The notes under the pieces are model-generated. The model did not search any database. It saw only the letters and a list, made by a program, of their open reading frames with translations, and was not told the origin of the DNA. From NCBI RefSeq assembly GCF_024105655.1, contig NZ_JAAAMH010000002.1, positions 310,001 through 374,000 on the forward strand: a stretch of DNA of 64,000 bases, given 5' to 3'. Positions 41,246 through 49,517 of this stretch are shown piece after piece. The stretch's first letter is position 1; every line of letters starts with the position of its first letter. The position numbers and the translations under genes were made by a program. Source of the stretch: Aliihoeflea sp. 40Bstr573. GTDB taxonomy: Bacteria > Pseudomonadota > Alphaproteobacteria > Rhizobiales > Rhizobiaceae.

Positions 41246-41905
41246 ATGAGCTGGGATCAAAGACTGCGCGATGCGCTGGAGCAGAAGGGCTGGTCGAAGC
41301 GCGAGCTATCTCGTCGCGCAGACGTGCCCTATGACAACGTCACAAAATACGTTGCTGGTGAGGTCAAGCAGCCGCGAGGCGACACCCTTGATCGCCTTGC
41401 CCATGCGCTGGAGATTGACCCCATCTTCCTTGCCCGAGGCATTAGCCCGACTACGGGCGACACTGAAGTGCCTATTATGGGGTATCTGGGAGCTGGCGCA
41501 GAAGTGGAGCCGGATTACGAGCAGATCCCGCCCGAAGGCCTCGAGCAAGTAACTATACCGTTTCCCCTGCCTGATGACATGATCGCGTTCCGCGTGAAAG
41601 GGGATTCGATGCTTCCTCAGTTCAGAGACGATACAATCGTCGTAGTGTTTAGGGAGCAGCGGCGCGCCATCGAAAGCTTCTACGGCGAAGAAGCAGCCGT
41701 CCGCACACGTGACGGGCGACGCTTCATCAAGACCATCTTTAGAGGGGAGCGCGGCGTTAATCTGATCTCCTGGAACGCACAGCCAATCGAGAACGTGCAG
41801 CTCGAGTGGATCGGCGAAATATTCGCTGTCATCCCGCCCTCCACCTTTCGCAGGGCCATGAGGCAAGGCGGCGTCCAGGGACGCCTCAATCTGAAAATCG
41901 CGTAG
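41246..41905 (+). CDS. C1-type repressor (XRE HTH and S24 peptidase)
   Basis: This is a 219-residue protein starting MSWDQRLRDALEQKG. HTH at ~18-45 (SKRELSRRADVPYDNVTKYVAG). The LexA-like C-terminal domain has the Ala83-Gly84 cleavage site (LGAGAE), Ser121 in KGDSMLP, and Lys162 in RRFIKTI, so self-cleavage after DNA damage is likely. It should hold the prophage silent by binding the three palindromes around it. An in-frame ATG at 41174 sits inside operator 1 and would add 24 odd residues. Ribosome site at 41246 is weak. Confidence 0.85.
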   Translation: MSWDQRLRDALEQKGWSKRELSRRADVPYDNVTKYVAGEVKQPRGDTLDRLAHALEIDPIFLARGISPTTGDTEVPIMGYLGAGAEVEPDYEQIPPEGLEQVTIPFPLPDDMIAFRVKGDSMLPQFRDDTIVVVFREQRRAIESFYGEEAAVRTRDGRRFIKTIFRGERGVNLISWNAQPIENVQLEWIGEIFAVIPPSTFRRAMRQGGVQGRLNLKIA

Positions 41906-41907
41906 TC

Positions 41908-41920
41908 GGAATTTAATTCA
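41908..41920. promoter_or_regulatory. Repressor operator 2 (imperfect)
   Basis: GGAATTTAATTCA matches the operator core except for the last base. Its centre is 29 bp from that of operator 3, so cooperative binding is possible. It lies between the repressor stop and the rightward promoter. Confidence 0.6.
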
Positions 41921-41928
41921 GTTATTTC

Positions 41929-41956
41929 TTGACGCTGGAATTTAATTCCATATGAT
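41929..41956 (+). promoter_or_regulatory. Rightward early promoter
   Basis: -35 TTGACG (41929-41934) and -10 TATGAT (41951-41956) are 16 bp apart, with operator 3 in the spacer. It should drive the SSB-DnaN-integrase operon, with RNA start near 41963. The first gene has a GGAGG site, so this transcript has a normal leader. Confidence 0.7.
41936..41950. promoter_or_regulatory. Repressor operator 3
   Basis: Perfect 15-bp palindrome TGGAATTTAATTCCA in the rightward promoter spacer, the same core as operator 1. Confidence 0.75.
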
Positions 41957-41986
41957 TGGCCTTCATCCCCCGATGGAGGCACGATC

Positions 41987-42142
41987 ATGCATCCCCATTC
42001 GACACATCTCGGCACCTTCCAAGGCCGCCGCGCGCATCGCCAGCCCGATGGTCCGGCCCGTCCGGCCACGCCGGTTCAGGATGCCTGCGGGCTGTTTGTC
42101 GCCTGCGGCCTGATCGTCGTCCTCCTCTTCCTGCCCTGGTGA
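41987..42142 (+). CDS. 51-residue phage membrane protein
   Basis: Starts MHPHSTHLGTFQGRRAHR. The C-terminal ~18 residues (CGLFVACGLIVVLLFLPW) form one transmembrane helix; the N-terminal part is basic. A strong GGAGG site precedes the ATG. First gene of the rightward operon, about 25 bp after the predicted RNA start, and 10 bp before the next gene. Function unknown; superinfection exclusion is only a guess. Confidence 0.7.
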   Translation: MHPHSTHLGTFQGRRAHRQPDGPARPATPVQDACGLFVACGLIVVLLFLPW

Positions 42143-42152
42143 GGAGCCGACC

Positions 42153-42743
42153 ATGCAGCAGCAGACCTATTCCGCCACGCGCGCCGCTTCCGACATCCGC
42201 GCGTCCCTCACCGGAAAGCCCGGCGCCCGCGTGAGCGAGCAGCTTCGCCCCGGCCATCCCGAAGAACCCGGTACGCCGCACCCGCGCGCCGTCGACATGT
42301 GCGAGGCAATCCGCGAAGTCGTCGGCTCCGAAGGCGGGTGCAGCGAAACCGAGCTGATCGCCAGGGGCTTTTCGCTACCCGAGATCGTCGAGCACTGCCC
42401 CGAAGCTCGTCGCCTCCTGCGCGCCGGCTTCGTGCGACAGCTTGCGCCCGAGTATGATCGGGTGCCCGAGATCATCGAGAAAGCGCTCGTCGCCGCCGCG
42501 CACATCATGCCCCGCATGGCAGGGGTCGAGCCACTCGCCGGTGCTGCCGAGGCCTGGTCGCGTTATTGCGGAGCGCGCGCGGCCTGCAAGCTCGACGACT
42601 GGATTGCCCAGCGCGAGCGGTGCGTTGCCCTGCTCGACACCTTCCTGCGCGTCGGCACGCCGCTTTTGCAGCGCGAGAAGAATCGCGTCCTGTTCGCCAT
42701 TGCCGCCGAACTCAAGGTGAGCAAGGCGCGGGGTCACGCATGA
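42153..42743 (+). CDS. Hypothetical phage protein, 196 residues
   Basis: Starts MQQQTYSATRAASDIRASL, with GAGGAG before the ATG. Helical, with several Cys (CEAIREVV, GCSETEL, CPEARRLL) and no known motif. It overlaps the HD hydrolase gene (ATGA) in the rightward early operon. Function unknown. Confidence 0.6.
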   Translation: MQQQTYSATRAASDIRASLTGKPGARVSEQLRPGHPEEPGTPHPRAVDMCEAIREVVGSEGGCSETELIARGFSLPEIVEHCPEARRLLRAGFVRQLAPEYDRVPEIIEKALVAAAHIMPRMAGVEPLAGAAEAWSRYCGARAACKLDDWIAQRERCVALLDTFLRVGTPLLQREKNRVLFAIAAELKVSKARGHA

Positions 42744-43378
42744 ACCTCGAGCCGCTCGTTCCTTCCTTCCGGCCCGACGGTTCGGTCTTCGATCTCGCCA
42801 ACGTCCAGCAGCACGACATCGTCTGGACGGAGATCGCCGGCGCCCTGTCGCGCATCGCCCGCTTCAATGGCCGATGCAGCGGTATCGGCTTTTCGGTCGC
42901 ACAGCACTGCGTCATGGGCGCGGATGCCCTGTTCGTCGAGACCGGCGACGCCGTCCTGTCGGGCATCTTCCTGCTGCACGACGCTGAGGAAGGGCTGACG
43001 GGCGACGTCACGCGACCGACGATGAGCCTTCTCGGCGTCTATCTCTCACGCACGCACGGCGTCGCCGCCCGCGCGGTCAGCGCTGCGATGAGCGCAGCCA
43101 AGGCCGACCTGCATCGCGCTATCCACGAGCGCGCAGGCCTGCCCCCGCTCGAAAACCTGCCGGACTACGCGCGCCAGGTGAAGGACATGGACGATCGCAT
43201 GTTGCGCGCCGAGGCCATCGCGCTCTTCGGCTCGCAGGCCGCGCTCCACTGTCCCGCTGCCGACCGCCCTGCCCCGCGTCTCACCGGTGCAATCCGCGCC
43301 TGGGCAGCGATGAAGGCCGAAGAAGCGTGGCTCGAACGGCTCAACCGCTATCTCGGCATCGAATGGAGGGGCGCATGA
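42740..43378 (+). CDS. HD-domain phosphohydrolase (YfbR-like)
   Basis: This is a 212-residue protein. FSVAQHCVMGAD and IFLLHDAEEGLTGDVTRP give the spaced His and His-Asp metal ligands of HD-domain 5'-nucleotidases and related phosphohydrolases. It probably acts on nucleotides, in keeping with the MazG-like gene in the same operon. Overlaps SSB by 4 nt. Confidence 0.75.
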   Translation: MNLEPLVPSFRPDGSVFDLANVQQHDIVWTEIAGALSRIARFNGRCSGIGFSVAQHCVMGADALFVETGDAVLSGIFLLHDAEEGLTGDVTRPTMSLLGVYLSRTHGVAARAVSAAMSAAKADLHRAIHERAGLPPLENLPDYARQVKDMDDRMLRAEAIALFGSQAALHCPAADRPAPRLTGAIRAWAAMKAEEAWLERLNRYLGIEWRGA

Positions 43379-43869
43379 GTTCGCTCAACAAGGTTCAGAT
43401 CATGGGTCGCCTCGGCGCGGACCCGGAGATCCGCCGCATGAACAGCGGCGACCCGATCGTCAACATGCGCCTCGCTACGTCCGAGACTTGGCGCGACAAG
43501 CAGACCGGCGAGAAGCGCGAGCGCACCGAGTGGCACACGGTCGTCATCTTCAACAAGGCGCTGTGCGACATCGCCGAGAAGTACCTGAAGAAGGGCAATC
43601 TGGTGTTTGTCGAGGGCATGCTGGCCACCCGTTCGTGGGAGGACACGGCCGGCGTCAAGCGCTATTCGACCGAGGTCGTCCTGAAGGCGTTCAACGGCGA
43701 GCTGATCCTGATGCCGAACGGCCAGGGCACCGGCCGACCGGGGGCCGCGGGGCCCGACGACTACGGCCAGACCGGCACCCGATCCTCGTCTTCCAGTTCC
43801 TATGCCGACCAGTCGGGCACGTCGCAGTCACGCGGCGAGCGCGACCTCGACGACGAAATCCCCTTCTGA
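43375..43869 (+). CDS. ssb: Single-stranded DNA-binding protein
   Basis: This is a 164-residue SSB. The N-terminal OB fold begins SSLNKVQIMGRLGADPEIRR and has WHTVVIFNKALCDIAEKYLKKG. A Gly/Ser linker leads to the acidic tail DDEIPF used to bind replication partners. Phage-borne copy, translationally coupled to the HD hydrolase gene; it protects ssDNA during phage replication. Confidence 0.92.
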   Translation: MSSLNKVQIMGRLGADPEIRRMNSGDPIVNMRLATSETWRDKQTGEKRERTEWHTVVIFNKALCDIAEKYLKKGNLVFVEGMLATRSWEDTAGVKRYSTEVVLKAFNGELILMPNGQGTGRPGAAGPDDYGQTGTRSSSSSSYADQSGTSQSRGERDLDDEIPF

Positions 43870-43880
43870 GAGAGGCCAAA

Positions 43881-44240
43881 ATGAAGCGCATTCGGGATTC
43901 GCAGACCATCATCGGCTCGCTCGAGTCCGGCGAAACCGCCGCCGAGCTGACCCGCATGATCACCAAGACCCTTGCCGAGTTGAAGGAACTCGCCGGCAAC
44001 CGGCCGAAGAACAAGGTCAAGGGCTCGGTCACCCTCAAGATCAATATGGAGGTCGAGGCCGGCACTGCGACAATCACGGCCGACATCGATGCCAAGACAC
44101 CGAAGCCGCTGCGCGGTTCTTCGTTCTTCTGGGTTCTCGACGACGGCTCGCTTTCGACCGAGCACCCCCAGCAGCAAGACATGTTCTCCGGCCCGCGCGA
44201 GGCCGGCGATCGCACGCATCCCGGCGTCCAAAGCGCCTGA
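43881..44240 (+). CDS. Hypothetical phage protein
   Basis: This is a 119-residue protein starting MKRIRDSQTIIGSLESGET. Helical N-terminus (AAELTRMITKTLAELKELAG) and a beta segment KVKGSVTLKINMEVEAG. No known motif. It lies between SSB and DUF2303 genes, a cluster often seen with recombination genes. Confidence 0.6.
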   Translation: MKRIRDSQTIIGSLESGETAAELTRMITKTLAELKELAGNRPKNKVKGSVTLKINMEVEAGTATITADIDAKTPKPLRGSSFFWVLDDGSLSTEHPQQQDMFSGPREAGDRTHPGVQSA

Positions 44241-44267
44241 TAGCCTGAGCCCCGAAAGGAACCTTCC

Positions 44268-45191
44268 GTGAAAGACGAGACCGATTTCCAGAACGAGGTC
44301 GATACCATCGCCCAGCTGGCCGAGCGCGCCGGCGGTGTCGAGATTGAGAACGTGACGCTGCCGAAGGGCTTCGTCGGCCTGCCGGCCGAAGTTCCTTTGG
44401 CTTTGATCCGTGGCGACAATCCGCAGGTCAAGGCGATCGACAATGTGCTGGAGCAGTACCGCATCCATCCTGCACGCAAGAAGGGCACCGCGATCGCGCA
44501 GACCTTCGCCAGCTTCTGCGAGTTGACGAACCGGCACAAGACGGACGACAGCGCCATCTTTGCCGACATGGACTGGCGGAAACCCTCGCTGACGACCGTC
44601 GTCGACTATCACCAGGACGAAAGCGACGGCGAGGCCGACTGGCTCCAGCATCGCATCCACTACGCCTATCCACTGTCCGAGGAATGGAAGGCGTGGATGG
44701 AGAGTGACAAGACCCCGATGGAGCAGAAGGACTTCGCCTGGTTCCTCGAGGATCGCATCCCAGAACTGTCGGCGCCGACCGAAGAAGAGAAGATTCGCTA
44801 CGAGCGCGACTTCGCCACGACGATCGCGACGCCCAGCCAGGTCGTGGAACTGTCGCGCGGCCTGCAGGTGAACGTCGCCGCGCAGGTGAAGGCGGCGACG
44901 ACGCTCCAGTCGGGCGAAGGCGAGATCCGCTTCGTCGAGGAGCATCAGGGTGCCGATGGCAAGCCGCTGAAGGTGCCGGGCATCTTCATCCTGTCGATCG
45001 CGCCCTTCTTCATGGGCGAGAAGGTTCGCATCCCGGTCAGGCTGCGCTACCGGATCACCGGCGGCAAGACGGTCTGGTTCTACCAGGTCTATCGGCCCGA
45101 CCAGTTCATCACCGAGCACGTCCGCGCGACGCTCTTCGACGCGGCGACCAAGACCGAGCTGCCGACCTTCGAAGGCAAGCCCGAGGCCTGA
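44268..45191 (+). CDS. DUF2303 (YfdQ-like) phage protein
   Basis: This is a 307-residue protein with a GTG start and GAAAGGA upstream. LPKGFVGLPAEVPLALIRGD, ASFCELTNRHKTDDSAIFAD and the C-terminal FFMGEKVRIPVRLRYRI match DUF2303, a family found with phage recombination and SSB genes. Biochemical role is unknown. Confidence 0.75.
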   Translation: MKDETDFQNEVDTIAQLAERAGGVEIENVTLPKGFVGLPAEVPLALIRGDNPQVKAIDNVLEQYRIHPARKKGTAIAQTFASFCELTNRHKTDDSAIFADMDWRKPSLTTVVDYHQDESDGEADWLQHRIHYAYPLSEEWKAWMESDKTPMEQKDFAWFLEDRIPELSAPTEEEKIRYERDFATTIATPSQVVELSRGLQVNVAAQVKAATTLQSGEGEIRFVEEHQGADGKPLKVPGIFILSIAPFFMGEKVRIPVRLRYRITGGKTVWFYQVYRPDQFITEHVRATLFDAATKTELPTFEGKPEA

Positions 45192-45256
45192 GCCCATAGC
45201 GGGCGGCCGATGATGGCCGCCCGCCCCTGATCCCGATCGAGCGCGAGACCTGACGC

Positions 45257-46387
45257 ATGACGCAATTCACCATCCACCGCTCCGCGCTTCTGCCCGCGCT
45301 CGATCGCGTCGGTCGCATCGTCGAGCGTCGCAACACCATCCCGATTCTCGCCAACATGCGCATGACGGTCGAGGGTGACCAGCTGCGCATGACGGCCACC
45401 GATCTCGACATGGAGATCACCGCGACCGCGGAATTGCAGAGTGCCGGCGAAGGCGACGTCACCTTGCCGGCGGCGCTGCTGGGCGACTTCATCAAGAAGC
45501 TTCCCGAATCGGCGATCATCGAGTTCACGGCAGGCGAGACAGGGCGCATCCGCGTCGCGGCCGGCCGTACCCGCGCCCATCTTCCGTTCCTGCCGCCGCA
45601 GGATTTCCCCGAGCTGGCGGGCGGCGAGTTCGTCACGCGCATGGAGATCGCGCCGCAGGCCCTCGCGCGCATCCTGTCGACGGTCCAGTTTGCGATCTCG
45701 AGCGAGGAGACGCGCTACTATTTGAACGGCATCTATCTCCACCGGGCAGCGAGCGATGGGGAAGCCGCCTTGCGCGCCGTCGCGACGGACGGCCACCGCC
45801 TGGCGCGCAGCGAAATGCCTGCGCCCACGGATAGCGGCGAGATGCCCGCGATCATCATCCCCCGCAAGACCGTCGCGGAGATGCTGAAGCTGACGAAGGG
45901 CATCGACGATGCCGAACGGCTCGTACTGGAAGTGTCCGCGGCCAAGGTCCGCCTGTCGATGCCGGACGGCACCGTCCTGACGTCGAAGCTGATCGACGGC
46001 ACCTATCCCGACTATCAGCGCGTCATCCCGGCTAGCAATCCAAAGCGCTACACGCTCAAGGTCGCAGCGCTCGCATCCGCTGTCGATCGCGTGTCGACGA
46101 TCTCGGCCGAGCGCGGGCGGGCCGTGAAGTTCCGGTTCGGCGGCGAAGAGGTGCAGCTTGAATGCATGCATCCGGATATGGGCGAGGCCAGCGACAGTGT
46201 CGTTGTCGATGGCACTGAGGGTGAGGGAGAAACCGAGATCGGTTTCAACGGCCGCTATTGCCACGACGCGCTCGGCGCAGTGGTCGGCGAGAACGTCACC
46301 TTTGCCCTCGCCGATCCCGGATCGCCCGCCGTCATCACCGGCGCCAACAGCGCCGATCTCTTCGTTCTCATGCCGATGAGGGTCTGA
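45257..46387 (+). CDS. dnaN: Phage-encoded DNA polymerase III beta subunit (sliding clamp)
   Basis: This is a 376-residue, full-length DnaN. IVERRNTIPILANMRM, QFAISSEETRYYLNGIYLH, AVATDGHRLAR and the C-terminal LMPMRV are hallmarks of bacterial clamps. The length equals host clamps, with three domains. It may recruit the host polymerase to phage DNA or compete with the host clamp. A whole clamp in a prophage is uncommon. ATG at 45257 follows 65 bp after DUF2303, in the rightward operon. Confidence 0.88.
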   Translation: MTQFTIHRSALLPALDRVGRIVERRNTIPILANMRMTVEGDQLRMTATDLDMEITATAELQSAGEGDVTLPAALLGDFIKKLPESAIIEFTAGETGRIRVAAGRTRAHLPFLPPQDFPELAGGEFVTRMEIAPQALARILSTVQFAISSEETRYYLNGIYLHRAASDGEAALRAVATDGHRLARSEMPAPTDSGEMPAIIIPRKTVAEMLKLTKGIDDAERLVLEVSAAKVRLSMPDGTVLTSKLIDGTYPDYQRVIPASNPKRYTLKVAALASAVDRVSTISAERGRAVKFRFGGEEVQLECMHPDMGEASDSVVVDGTEGEGETEIGFNGRYCHDALGAVVGENVTFALADPGSPAVITGANSADLFVLMPMRV

Positions 46388-46390
46388 CCC

Positions 46391-46603
46391 ATGAAGATTG
46401 CAATCGCCTTGGCGCTTTGCGCCACCGTCGGCCTCGCCTTCATGGCGATCGTCGCCCGCCTGACGCCCGATCGCGTCCTGATCTACGGCTTCCCGCTCCT
46501 GTTTTTGATCCTGCTCGCCCTGCTCCTGTTCATCCTGAAGCGGATCGACAGGCAGGTCGACGAGGACTTCCTGCAGGACGAGCAGCACTGGGGCGGCCAA
46601 TGA
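46391..46603 (+). CDS. Two-helix phage membrane protein
   Basis: This is a 70-residue protein with two hydrophobic helices (residues ~4-21 and 30-50) and an acidic tail (RIDRQVDEDFLQDE). It follows DnaN by 3 bp and overlaps the MazG-like gene by ATGA. Function unknown. Confidence 0.6.
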   Translation: MKIAIALALCATVGLAFMAIVARLTPDRVLIYGFPLLFLILLALLLFILKRIDRQVDEDFLQDEQHWGGQ

Positions 46604-47091
46604 CCGTTCAAGAAAATCGCGCATCGATCGATGCCCTCACGTCCGAGATCGACCGGCTCCGCGCTGCCGATGCCGAATGGAGCCGGCTGCACCAGCAAGT
46701 CATAGAGGAGCGCGCCGCCGCACTGCGCGAGGTCGCGACCTTGAAGCTGGGACTGACATTCCGCGCGCTTCAGAAGGCGCATGTCGATCGGCAGGAAGAA
46801 TGGTGTCCTGAGCAGAAGCCAGACCTGTCGTTTCGCGGCAATGAGATGGCCGGTGAAGTTGGAGAGGCCTGCAACATCATCAAGAAGCTCGAACGCGAGC
46901 GGCACGGCTGGCGCGGCTCGCGAGCATCCGTGTCCGATCTCGGCGAAGAGCTTGCGGACGTCATCCACACAGCCGTCCTGTGCGCAATAACAGCGGGCAT
47001 CGACCTGCAGAAATGCGTCGTCGCCAAATTCAATGCGACATCAGAAAAGAACCGCCTCAGCGTCAGCTTGCAGGAGTTGCGCAATGGCTGA
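46600..47091 (+). CDS. MazG-like nucleotide pyrophosphohydrolase
   Basis: This is a 163-residue protein. The C-terminal half has EMAGEVGEACNIIKKLERE and DLGEELADVIHTAVL, the EExxE-type metal-binding pattern of the MazG-like superfamily. The N-terminal ~50 residues are coiled coil. It may hydrolyse NTPs or alarmone and alter starvation signalling. Overlaps neighbours on both sides. Confidence 0.75.
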   Translation: MTVQENRASIDALTSEIDRLRAADAEWSRLHQQVIEERAAALREVATLKLGLTFRALQKAHVDRQEEWCPEQKPDLSFRGNEMAGEVGEACNIIKKLERERHGWRGSRASVSDLGEELADVIHTAVLCAITAGIDLQKCVVAKFNATSEKNRLSVSLQELRNG

Positions 47092-48235
47092 AACATCTCT
47101 CATCGAATGGACGGATGCGACGTGGAACCCGATCACTGGTTGTTCCGTCGTCTCGCCCGGCTGCACAAATTGCTACGCCATGAAGTTGGCCGGATCCCGC
47201 CTGCGTCACATTTCAAGCCGCGCAGGTTTAACAGTCGATTCGAAGAACGGCCCGGTTTGGAACGGGAAGGTCCGCCTTAACGAGGAATCGCTCAGCGATC
47301 CGTTAAGATGGAAACGCCCGCGATTGATCTTCGTCTGCGCGCACGGAGACCTGTTTCACGAGAGCGTTCCTGATGCCTGGATCGACCAGGTCTTTGCTAT
47401 CATGGCAATCACCCCTTGGCATACATATCAGGTGCTGACGAAGCGCGCTGGTCGCATGCGCGCGTACTTCGAGGAAACATGGCAGCGTCCGGCTCGTGAA
47501 GGCTTCCACATCGGCGATCTCAGCATACCGGCACAGCCTGCGGGTATTGATGACCGCTGGCACCAAGTCGAATCGGCCATCGATGCGCTTTCGATTCCTG
47601 ACGATGCGCGCTTTTGGACCGAAGACGGCAAGCTGCTCGGCAGACCTGCTTGGCCTCGCGCACCGCTTCCCAATGTTTGGCTCGGCGTCTCAGCCGAGGA
47701 TCAAGTCCGCGCCAACGAGCGAATTCCTGATTTGCTGGCGACGCCGGCAGCGGTGAGATTTCTTTCGGCAGAGCCGTTAATCGGCTCTATCAATCTGCGG
47801 CGAGTTCGCATCTCCCCCGATCATCATACGATCATTGACGCCCTTGATGGCTACGCGGTTGCCGACAGGTCTGGTGTCGAGCGCTCAATGCTCGACTGGG
47901 TCATCGTCGGCGGTGAGAGCGGAGCCAATGCGCGACCTATGCATCCGGACTGGGCTCGTTCCTTGCGCGACCAGTGCCGAGATGCGGGAACACCATTCTT
48001 TTTCAAGCAATGGGGTGAATGGGAAACGGCAATCGACCGTGATCGAGATGACGCTGATTGGCGCGCAGACTACTCCAGAGACTTTATTGATCGAGGCAAA
48101 TCGCGCTGGATAAATTTAGCCGGAGGACGTGGATTCCACGGCGAGAGATTCCACGTGATGCGTAGAGTCGGAAAGAAGGCCGCTGGCAGGCTCTTGGATG
48201 GAGTAGAGCACAGCGCTCTGCCAAAGGAGCGATAG
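47084..48235 (+). CDS. Phage Gp37/Gp68 family protein (DUF5131)
   Basis: This is a 383-residue protein starting MAETSLIEWTDATWNPITGC. The Cys cluster CSVVSPGCTNCYAM is typical of Gp37/Gp68 proteins and resembles a metal-cluster site of radical-SAM-like enzymes. A conserved C-terminal VIVGGESGANARPMHPDW follows. Common in phages, function not known to me. It overlaps the MazG-like gene by 8 nt. Confidence 0.85.
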   Translation: MAETSLIEWTDATWNPITGCSVVSPGCTNCYAMKLAGSRLRHISSRAGLTVDSKNGPVWNGKVRLNEESLSDPLRWKRPRLIFVCAHGDLFHESVPDAWIDQVFAIMAITPWHTYQVLTKRAGRMRAYFEETWQRPAREGFHIGDLSIPAQPAGIDDRWHQVESAIDALSIPDDARFWTEDGKLLGRPAWPRAPLPNVWLGVSAEDQVRANERIPDLLATPAAVRFLSAEPLIGSINLRRVRISPDHHTIIDALDGYAVADRSGVERSMLDWVIVGGESGANARPMHPDWARSLRDQCRDAGTPFFFKQWGEWETAIDRDRDDADWRADYSRDFIDRGKSRWINLAGGRGFHGERFHVMRRVGKKAAGRLLDGVEHSALPKER

Positions 48236-48237
48236 CC

Positions 48238-48420
48238 ATGACCAAGCCTCTCGCCCTCACACGTCGGCAGGTCACCGCGCTATGCGAAGGCGCGAAGCAG
48301 GCCGGCTATGCACCTGTTGTCCAGATCGGCAATGTCTTCGTGCGCCTTATCCCCGAACAACACGCAATTCCTCCACAGGACAGCCGACGGATTGACGAGG
48401 AAGAGAAGGGCTATCTTTGA
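48238..48420 (+). CDS. 60-residue phage protein
   Basis: Starts MTKPLALTRRQVTALCEGA. A compact helical start (RQVTALCEGAKQAGYAPVVQIGNVFVRLIP) then an acidic tail. Located just upstream of the integrase; its stop overlaps the integrase ATG. Could be an excisionase by position, but no clear HTH is visible. Confidence 0.5.
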   Translation: MTKPLALTRRQVTALCEGAKQAGYAPVVQIGNVFVRLIPEQHAIPPQDSRRIDEEEKGYL

Positions 48421-49493
48421 TGGCCGCGATGCCCCGCCCTCGCAAGCCCTACATCCAGCGCGAAGTCACGCGCCATGGTCGCACCGTCTGGTACTTCCGC
48501 CGGGGCAAGGAAAAGCGCATCCGGCTCGACGGCGACTATGGCTCGACAGAGTTCGAGGCGAGCTACCATGCCGCGCTGACGGGACTGCCGATCAAACCGC
48601 ACATCTCGACGCCGCGCACGACACTGCGCTGGCTCGTCGATCGCTACATGGAAAGCGGCCGGTTCGTCCGCCTTGCGCCCGGGACGCAGAAGATGCGCCG
48701 TGCGATTCTGCTCAACGTCTGCTCGACGGGCGGCGAGAGATCCTTCGCGACCATCACCACGAAGGACATCATGAAGGGCAAGGTGCGCCGCGAGGCAACG
48801 CCCTTCGCCGCGCAGAACTACGTCAAGGTGATGAACCAGCTCTTCGCCTTCGCGGTCGACGCCGGCTATCTCGAGGAGAACCCGGCGACGAAAGCGGACA
48901 AGTCCGCGCCGGCGACCGACGGCCATCACACATGGACGATCGAGGAAGTCGAGCAGTTCCGCGAGGCGCATCCGATCGGCACGCAGGCGCACCTGGCACT
49001 CGACGTGCTGCTCTACACCGGCCTGCGCCGTGGTGACGCGGCGAAAATCGGTCACCAGCACATCCGCAACGGCCTTATTCGCTATCGCGCGACGAAGAAC
49101 GGCATGGAGATCGCCATCCCGCTTCTGCCGCCGTTGGCGGCGTCGATCGCAGCGACGAAGACGGGTGACCTTGCCCTACTGTGCAACAGCAGAGGCGGGC
49201 CATGGACAACGGAATCGTTCGGCAACTGGTTTGCCGATCAATGCATCGCCGCAGGCGTTCCCGGCCGCGCGCACGGCCTGCGCAAGGCAGGCGCCACCTT
49301 CGCCGCGCAGAACGGTGCCAACGAACTCGACCTCGCTGCGATGTACGGCTGGAAGAACACCCGCATGGCGGAAGTCTACATCCGCAAGGCCAACCGGATG
49401 GCGGGAGCGGAACGGGCCGCGAACGCTCTATACCCGCACCAGCAATCCGGGTGCGGGGATCAGTCCAGAAAGATCAGCAAAAACAGCGCCTAA
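48420..49493 (+). CDS. Tyrosine integrase
   Basis: This is a 357-residue recombinase. An N-terminal arm-binding part is followed by a core-binding domain and the catalytic domain with Arg203 (YTGLRRGD), HGLR (His285-Arg288), Trp311 in the usual H/W position, and Tyr320 in AEVYIRK. It should cut attP and the tRNA-Arg attB; its gene ends 9 bp from attR. The ATG at 48420 is preferred to a TTG one codon earlier. Confidence 0.93.
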   Translation: MAAMPRPRKPYIQREVTRHGRTVWYFRRGKEKRIRLDGDYGSTEFEASYHAALTGLPIKPHISTPRTTLRWLVDRYMESGRFVRLAPGTQKMRRAILLNVCSTGGERSFATITTKDIMKGKVRREATPFAAQNYVKVMNQLFAFAVDAGYLEENPATKADKSAPATDGHHTWTIEEVEQFREAHPIGTQAHLALDVLLYTGLRRGDAAKIGHQHIRNGLIRYRATKNGMEIAIPLLPPLAASIAATKTGDLALLCNSRGGPWTTESFGNWFADQCIAAGVPGRAHGLRKAGATFAAQNGANELDLAAMYGWKNTRMAEVYIRKANRMAGAERAANALYPHQQSGCGDQSRKISKNSA

Positions 49494-49502
49494 GAAAAGG
49501 CT

Positions 49503-49517
49503 TGGTGATCCCGACTG
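49503..49517. repeat. Right prophage attachment site (attR) inside tRNA-Arg
   Basis: Direct repeat partner of 7534-7548. It forms the 3' end of the tRNA, including the encoded CCA, so integration leaves a functional tRNA. Confidence 0.85.

Larger units (their letters stand above)
7534..49517. mobile_element. Complete siphovirus-type prophage integrated at tRNA-Arg(CCT)
   Basis: About 42 kb bounded by 15-bp direct repeats, one inside the tRNA gene. It contains integrase, C1-type repressor with operators, replication genes, terminases, portal, protease, HK97 capsid, head-tail connectors, tail tube, chaperone, tape measure, tail tip, spike and lysis genes. No gene in it is visibly broken, so it may be inducible. 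Structural genes run leftward and the SSB/DnaN/integrase block rightward from the repressor. A methyltransferase/GT-C cargo interrupts the late region near the left end. Confidence 0.93.

Noticed and set aside
7671-49493. Possible gene transfer agent rather than prophage
   Set aside because: Several head and tail genes are GTA-like in family, but integrase, att repeats, repressor and replication genes show a true temperate phage.
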